Translations under genes and position numbers: made by a program
Shown: positions 56,207 to 64,000 of the stretch, piece by piece
How positions within the stretch are numbered: position 1 is the stretch's first letter
How the letters are laid out: each line of letters starts with the position of its first letter
Notes under the pieces: generated by a model
Databases searched by the model: none
Seen by the model: the letters and a program-made list of their open reading frames with translations, nothing else
What the model was told of the DNA's origin: nothing
DNA from: Cloeon dipterum
Taxonomy: Eukaryota; Arthropoda; Insecta; Ephemeroptera; Baetidae
Assembly: GCF_949628265.1 (NCBI RefSeq)
Contig: NC_088790.1
Span: 32,926,545 to 32,990,544, forward strand
Direction: 5' to 3'
DNA length: 64,000 nucleotides

Positions 56207-59200
56207 CAGTCTCATTTTATTTTTCAACCAATTCACATTTTACTTTAAAATTAAAGTCTAGCAAAATTTATAAAATTTGACAGCTTTTTTGGGTTTAAAG
56301 TTTTATTTTTATAAATTTAGTTTAATTTATTCGGCCTTTTGAGGGCAAGAATGCGACGTTAGCGTTAGCAGGCGTAATCATTGCGCGGATCGTTTGCTCG
56401 GTTTCGGTGGCGGTCAAATTGGCGGGCGTCTTTATCATTATCGGCTCAAATTGGCGCTCGGTCGGTCGGTCGGTCGTTCAGGTCTCTGAACTCGCTCGTC
56501 GTTCGTTACGCGTTTCGCCGGCCGCCCATTCCTTGCACGCTCTGAATCGAACAATATTATGTTTTAACAGTGCAAACATTACAAGAAAATAAATATAAAA
56601 AAATGTTTTTGACCGGAGTGGGTTTGAAACGGGAAAATTTTCGGCTTGGCGGGACTTGCTCGCAAGTCGGCATTGAGGTCAGCTTTGGGGCAACGCGCGC
56701 AGAGCCGGTCGGATCGGCCTGGGCACAATTCTCGGCTCGCGCGCGCGGGTGACCCAGTTATCGTGCCTCCAACTGTACTTTCACCTCTCTGCTATTAATG
56801 ACGAGCCAGGTATTATCCACATCATTATTTTATGAGCGAGCGGGAAAGACGAGAGGCCAACCAACGGCCGCACAGAACACACAAACACGCGAAAAGCGGA
56901 AAAAAGTCAGAAATGAAAATACTACTGAATTAGCTGCAGGCTGGCGGCGGAAAAGAAGAAACTCGGCACCGCTGACTGAGTTTCTCCAACCGACACGAGG
57001 ATGAGAAGTTCAAACCAGTTAGAAACTGACAGAATTGCATTATGCAAATAGAAATAGATTTCGATTCGAGAAAATCAATCTCAAAACGCAGGGGTTGACA
57101 ATTTTCTCGATCGTTATTTCCCGTTTGCCGTCTCGAGCGAATGAGTCAGCCGAGCACGTGGCCGGCGTTTTCCAGCCTCACTTTGATTTCTCACAGTTCT
57201 CAGCTCATTTTGTTCTCATTTTTCTTTCCATTTGTGTCCGCCGAGAGCCGAGAGCTGACGGCAAATCCTTTCTAAACGCGAGATTTATTGCCGCGGTTCA
57301 ACCGTGTGCTGTTAATCTGCCTGCAGCGCGGGCAAAAAATCTAATCTTTGTGGCAAAGCAGTAGCACACACACACACATGCAGCAAACGTTCAATTAGCC
57401 GCGGCTAATGCGGAGACGCAGATGCATGTGAAAGTGCTCTGCAGCTGCATCGCAATATTCCACGCTTATTAATATATTCCTATATGTATCTTTTGTTCCC
57501 ACGCACAAACGGGCAACAATCAATAAGTTGGCGTTTTTATTTTATTGCGGCGTTGACAATGTGACTAAAATACACCTTCGCAATAAATATTGACGTTTGC
57601 TCCTTTCTCAGCAATTTGCGGATCGAGAGTGTGTTTTAATTTTGGCGGTCTCGGCTTGGTAGACAGGAGGAAAAATGTGCACGAACCCGTTCGTTCCACG
57701 TTTGCGCTGCGACGAGACGAGACGCGGAGTATAATTATTGTGCTCTCTCTCTCTCTCTCTCTCTGCTCTGCTCGTGAGGCAGGCAGGCGAGAGAGGATGT
57801 CTCGTCCTTATTACATTGAAGCGGCCAAGATTCGAAGCAACTTTCTCGCACTTTTGACACGAAACACGAAGAGTGAAGTGCTCATCATCAGCTGCGCGGC
57901 GGCGCAAATAAATAAATAATAATAAAAGGAAGGCAGCCTGCTGCTCTCGCTCGTCAAATTTTTAATGCCATTGTTGTAAAAGGACCGATCCATTCTCTCT
58001 CTGTGTCTCCGAAACAAAAAGCTTTCTTTCATCCGCGTCTTTATGTAACCAAAATTGAATTTCACCTTGAAATGGGAAGAGTGCCATGCGACACGCGCGC
58101 GCACCTGTCGCTCGCTCGCTCGCTTTCCTCGGGCTTTTGGCTGCCGTTTGCCCCTCGGCACCTCGGTACAGAAGCATAGAAACTATTTGGCTGCGAAAAG
58201 CGTGCAAGTGGGGTTAATTAGCATGAGAACAAATCACACTTTTTGCCAGTCACCGTGAAAAAGGCGCACATTCTCTCGCTAATTTGCATAACACGGACGC
58301 GTTCAGCGCATCTAGTGCAAATAACTTTCTCGCTCATCCTCAAAGCATTTATATTCCAGTCACAATTCTGGCAATTTAATATGCAGAGGAAAGTTTTAAA
58401 TGTCTCAATGGAACGACAACAAAGGGACAGCAATTAGTACAAAATTGCCGTGTTAAAAGAACAAAATAGCGGGAAAAAATGTGTTTCAATAGGAGGGAAA
58501 TGTTGTTAATTGTTGTCCTGTTTAAAAGTGAAAAACGTCGAGGCTGTGAATAATTTTGGCCAATTAAAATGGAATTTGGCGGAGGCCGAAGTGTGATTTA
58601 TTGAGGAAAGTGCGAGCCCGCACATCCTGCTCGCGACTGCCACTGTCACTGATTAAAGAAGAACCGAAATGCGTGTGGTGTGCTCTACTAAATCATCTGT
58701 GCAGTCGAGTTGAACCGGTACTCTGGCTTTTTTGAAACGCGATCTTCTGGTTATTGTGAGCAAATCCGGATTCGGACCTTTGAGAAAGGCGTCCAAGGTC
58801 GGTGACGCAAGGCTGGCCTGGCCAGGCCTGCCCTGCCCTGCCAGGTCGGATCGCTTCCGACCGACCATTTTTTCTGCGTGTCGCGCGATCGGAAAAGAGC
58901 CGCGCTTTCTATGCGCTGCCCGCGGCGCTGATAATTGACCAATTTTTAACCTGCGTCCGAAATTAAAAGTGAAAGCCCAGCATTTCGATGTTGTCGCTGC
59001 GCTCTTGCAAATATTTCGCATCGTCAATAACGCCCTCGAGCGGCAATTTCCAGTGTCCACATCGATCTCTGTCAACAAACAATCAAAGTTCCAGCAGTTC
59101 TTGCCTAATTTAATGAAAAAAAAAATATTGTTGAATATTTTGAGAGCCGGCTCACGAATGAGGCGCAGGTGGATTTTGAAATCCGTTTTTATGTGTGCTC

Positions 59201-62200
59201 ATTAGGTATAAATCAGTAAAAAAACAAACAAATAGTATCCGTCGGTCGATCAGTCGGTCGGTCGAATTACTGCGAACGCACACGTGAAAAATGTGTAGAA
59301 AGTGCATGCAGTCAAGGTTGCAATACGCCCATTGACTGATCGATTGACTCCGTAGACGCCAATTTAGATCGCCGAACGGTGATAAGCGCGAGCAGAGAGA
59401 ATGCCAAATTGAAAATAGGCTCGAGTGTATGCGAACAATGCGCGTGGCGTGTCACGGCCGCAATTCTTTCCTCAAAAGCAGCAATGGAAACGAGATAGAT
59501 AAGAGCAATTTGAAAATAGAGCTGTGTAAAAGGTCAATTAGGAAAAAGTGTTATGATTTCGTAAGTGGCGCGGATCGTAATCTGCGGCGCGTTATTTCCC
59601 AAACGCCCTGCTCAATCATCTCGCGACGTCGCGACTACAATAGAGTCTAATGATTAATGTCGAAACGAGCGTTTAATCGTTCGTCCTTTCCACGGCGCGC
59701 GCGTCAAGCGGCGCTTCGAGACGGATGTGTAACGAGTTTTGTTTTTTACTCGCGCCAAGGTGACTCGCCTGTCACCTGCAAGGGTGGAGTTGCAACCCTG
59801 GCCGAATGTCGTGACGCGGACGATCCGGCGCGAGTTCCGCTCTTTTTACAACCACATTAATTATCGTGGCATGCGCCAATTGAAAAGTGCATTTGGCCTC
59901 CAACATCGCAAGCTCGCCGCTCCTTTTCTTCCTCGTGAAAAAATCTCGATCAGCATTTGGTATTGACAAGATGATAAACGACCTTTTACTAACTGGCTAT
60001 TCAGAGTTTAAAATAAAACAAAAAATGTAGGTCATTCGATTCTAATTTGTTTGGGCGTTGCAAAATAAAGTTTTGATTCATGATTAAAGGAAAAAATCAA
60101 AACGCAAAACATTTTGATTTAATTGAGAAAAAAATAATCGGAAAAAATGAAAACAATTAATCACCGTTGAAAATTTTGATTTCGGCTGATGTATTATTAC
60201 GATTTTGATCCAAATTGAAGTTTATCCGTGCGCTGGAATGGCATTAAGGAAGATTGAGCGAGGGATTTGGGCTAATAGAGACGTCATTCAAGAGCGACGG
60301 CTGTCCGAAATTTATGCATTGGCCGCGTGCTGGCTGCTCGGCGGCGGAAAGGTTCCGCAACGCCTTCCTTTCTTTCTTTCTTTCATTTATTTTATTTTAT
60401 ATTCTTCCTGGCCCGATGGAATATAATCCGGCAGCCGCGCAGTGCAAAAGCCATTGTCTGCTTATCTGGACCATCTATCTAATCTGCTGTCTAACAGCCG
60501 AGAGCTGGCGTGAGCTGCTGCCTTGAATTACACACACTATTTTCTTTCTTTCTTTCTTTCTTTCGTCGGCGCAACAATGAGTGCAGACAAACGCCGGACG
60601 GATTGTGCAAATTGGCACAAATAAATTCAGCGCGCTTTAGCAGCCTTGGATCGGAGAAAGAATCGCATTTTTTCGCTGCACAGGGTGAAATAAAAAGTAA
60701 TTGCCGACAGTAAAAATCAATTATTTTCTCCAAGAGAGCCTGCACCTTGAATGTTCTTGTCGATATTGAAGTTTTTTTTTTGCTCAAATCCCGGCCTTCC
60801 ACGTCTGCTTGGAAACCGCGAAAAAATTTCTTTCACCGCGTGCAAGTGCGAAAAAGCTGACATTTAGAAGCGTCCCTCGCGCGCGGTCTGTGCGCGGGTG
60901 CAAAGAGCAAGGTTTCCGTTTTATGGCAAGGTGAGAGGGGCAAAAAGACCGCAATAAAACAAACCCAATTTCCACTCGATAATAATTGCTACCGCCGAGA
61001 CACGCCGCCGAGAGAAGGAGAGATGCTGTAAACCAAACTGGATTCCGTCAATTACGACACTTCTTGTTTTTATTAGGCGAGGTGTTAAAATGCAAATTTG
61101 CTCGATTATTGGGGACAGCTTGTATTTTACTTTAAAAAGAATATAGAAATGATATATAACTCCCGTTGGCAGTGAATAAAAAGCGCGTTTACTTTCTAAA
61201 AGCGAGCAATTGAAAAGAGAGACAGATGATTAACGCGCTCGCAGCCTCTCGTGTGGGAGTCGCTGTTCAAATTTAAATTTCCTGAATCATCCGCAGAGAA
61301 CTGACAGTTTTGGAGCAGCAGGCAGTCTTGCTCAAGACTAAAAAGCTCGTACTGTACGCGATAATGGACCTGATCGCTTTCTCGGGTCACATTTTATTTC
61401 TCACCTCGGCGCGCGGCCCACTTCCTGGATTGTCGCTCTGCCATTTATACACACATGCACCCGTCTCGGATTTATCGCCGAGTGTGTTCGACGAGCGAGT
61501 GGGTGGATGGCTGGCAGGCGAACACAATACATGTTGATCGTGGCTTCGCTTTGTACCGTGGGAATTTTGCAAACGCGAATTGATACTTTGAAAGTGCCTC
61601 TATCGAGAAAAAAACTGCGGTTCAAAATGCTATTTATAATTAATTTAAAATTTAATTTGAGCAGCGGTAAAAAAAATGTATTTGAGAATGGGAAATTACG
61701 TCAGCGCAGGAGGGCCTTTCTGGTCGTAAAATTTAGCTCGTATTATTGAATGAGCAATTGCCGAGCTCAAATTGTTATTTCATTTCTTTAATGCAGTGAC
61801 GTCACACCCACACCGACGGTTAAATTTTACTATCATTTTCACCACTCTCGTGCTCGATAAGAGAAGAAATTAAAATATTGAGTCGGTTTGCGGGTTTTGG
61901 CGCATGAATGGCCGAGAAAGCAAGAGCAAGACACGAAGCGGTTTTGTGGCAAAGAGACGAATGTCGCCTGACAGGGTTCAGTGTCTGCATAAAATTAGAA
62001 AGGTCGCTTTTGAGCGAGCCAAACCCTTGCTTGGTCTATGTACTCTACTCTACGTGCATGTCGGCTCTTTCACAATTCACAGCACCGCGCGCGCGTACTC
62101 CACATTGAAAGACAGAGTGTCGGTACAACGCGAACGAGCGAGCGAGCGAGCGTGTATTTACATTTTCACCTACGGCGGCGGCGTTACACATTCTCGCACA

Positions 62201-64000
62201 ACACAAACGCACTTTTTATCTCTAGTAGTAAGTAAGTGTGAATCAATGAGTGCCGCCAAAGCACTTGACAGCTCCATTAATTTAATTAACCGTGCGCTCA
62301 GGAATGCGCGGCTACAATAGAATTAACTCGTTAATTGTGAATTTGAGTACACACTACATTGTATGCTCTCGATTTAAAGTCAGGAATTTCTTCTTAGAAA
62401 GTACCCAACCATAACTAACTACGAGAGATGTGAGGCAGGTGCAGCATGTCGCTCAAATAAATCAGTTTCGCAACCAAAGGAAGATGACAGCGAAACCGAA
62501 AGGCAGCCACCGGGGTTCCACCGACAATCAGGACAATCAGCGGAGAGAATTCACGTTTTTTTTGTGCAGCTCGAGAGTAGCGGCGGCGGAGATCTCAATG
62601 AGCGGCACAAAAAGACACGTCTTTGTTAAAAATCGACTAAACAAAGTGCTGAAACAAGGAGCTGAAAAAATGGTAATTAAAAAAATCAAAGCATATATTC
62701 AGGTTAAAGCTTTAAAGGTCGAAGCGAGGAATTTTGATTTGGCAGCACGCGAGCAAATCGAAAGTGTTCCGAAAACACGATTGTGCGAGGTGCAAGCGGC
62801 GCGAGGATGGGCAGAAAAAGCAGACGCGTTTGAGCAACTCTTTGACTGACTGACTGGCTGACGGAGCAGGGGCCATTAGGCGCGCACGTTGTGCAAATAT
62901 CATACGTGTGTTACGCCAGCCGGATTTATTTGGAGCACTCGCGCGGCGGCCGCGGCGGCTGCAAAAAGCCTTTTCGCTCTCGCAAAATTATATAATGCAT
63001 TTAAGACGCGCGCTCTGCTTGGAATATTAAGCGCGGCACGTGCGCGTACAACGCCAATTTCAGTTATGAAAGAAAGTCGTTGCCGCGCGAATTCAATTTC
63101 ACTTTGTTTTCGAGTGGGTGTCTTCTTTATTCGCATTCTTTGCCCAAGTCGACGCGGAGAACTGCAAAAGGCGTGGTGCGCATGCGTCATGGTTCATGGA
63201 AAATCCCACGCATGCGCCGAAAGGGAAAATTTCAACATTTGAACTAGTCTGATTTTGATAAAAAAATAATTATTTTAAATAATTTGTGCGTCTCTTTGTC
63301 AGGCTTGATATATATAGCACAACAATTTAATTCGATTAAAAACAACATGAAAAAGTGTTAACTTAAATTATGAGGATGAAAACAGACCCTAAGCTTTTTA
63401 GGTGATTAATTTGTTAGTACATATCAAAATGCAAACAAACAAAAATGTGACGGCAGGAGTAGTTTCGAACAAAACAAAGGTGAGTGGCGTGGCACGACGC
63501 AACACGAACACACATTGTTGTCTAAATCGATTTGCCGGCGGGCAAGGTGTCAGTTTCATCGGCGATAAAAGCGTCTGGTCGGCGGCGACGGAATTTCGGG
63601 CTGATTAATTTGTTAATTAGCGAGCAAAATGGGCTGCGGGAGGCGAGAGCAAGGCCACGCGAGAGATCGCGTTCAATACTTTCACTCCCATTCCATCTCA
63701 CTCCCTCGACAAGCATGAATGTGTGTGTTTATGCTCAGTCAGCGCTTATGTAACGAGATGCAGCGCTGGAAATATGGATCTAACATTTGTGTAACGAATA
63801 CAAGAAGCCAGCAGCCACCGGGAGATTGCTCCATTCGCAGCTTGAGGCGCACTCGAGCAAATCTCTCTCGTGCCTTGCGACACGTTTCCTCCATCTATAA
63901 ATCCGCTTTGCACATTTCCACCATAACTCAAATAAAGCCGATTCAAACTTGTCGCTTGCCTCAATAAAAATTGTAATCTATGGGTGGAAACTAGCGAGGT
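56207..64000. other. Gene-poor region to the end of the window
   Basis: No convincing exon on either strand. Microsatellites: CT at 57743-57764, TTTC at 60368-60384 and 60541-60564, AGCG at 62137-62155. Two GCGCATGCG-like sites lie in inverted orientation at about 63179 and 63212 without a recognisable surrounding element. If the exon at 56.2 kb is real, this would be its first intron. Confidence 0.35.

Noticed and set aside
62430-62849. 139-codon plus-strand open frame near the window end
   Set aside because: No recognisable motif, no splice or poly(A) context, and it begins in ordinary AT-rich spacer; it may be chance.

Overview
The window looks like nuclear DNA of an insect (at least an arthropod). 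Genes are split by GT-AG introns, exons are GC-rich, and introns and spacers are AT-rich. One gene encodes TipE, a sodium-channel auxiliary subunit known from insects; others encode trithorax and the Rho GTPase Mtl. I cannot fix the order or species from the sequence. No CRISPR array, operon or tRNA was seen.

Layout: (1) 1-4571, no recognised gene, with a CpG-rich block at about 600-1340. (2) 4572-8645 (+), a complete three-exon tipE gene (394 aa). (3) About 9103-9346 (-), the coding-like 3'-terminal exon of an unrecognised gene, tail-to-tail with tipE, with a small candidate exon near 10245-10265. The putative intron between them is almost filled by a 759-bp palindrome built from units of about 155 bp. 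(4) 13652-25235 (-), a complete trithorax/KMT2A-type H3K4 methyltransferase. I assembled 20 exons that stay in frame throughout (6642 nt, 2213 aa). They carry a menin-binding-like N terminus, a Cys-rich finger, PHD1-3, an extended PHD, FYRN, a taspase-1 site, FYRC, a WIN-like motif, SET and post-SET. (5) 26597-34479 (+), three tandem paralogues of an FLVCR-family 12-TM transporter (454, 486 and 450 aa) with nearly superimposable exon structures. (6) 35338-37450 (+), a complete four-exon Mtl gene (195 aa). (7) 37451-64000, about 26.5 kb with no convincing coding exon except a possible first exon near 55.9-56.2 kb. It is rich in GA/CT microsatellites and holds two foldback elements.

The second theme is mobile DNA. 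At least three families of foldback (MITE-like) elements recur in introns of tipE, trx, the FLVCR genes and Mtl and in the spacer. Two unrelated families, plus one isolated site, carry the core GCGCATGCG, a sequence resembling the NRF1/Ewg recognition site. The genes do not form one pathway: tipE acts in excitability, trx in chromatin, the FLVCR-like proteins in small-molecule transport and Mtl in actin and cell migration. Exon coordinates come from splice consensus, reading-frame continuity and comparison between paralogues, not from transcripts.
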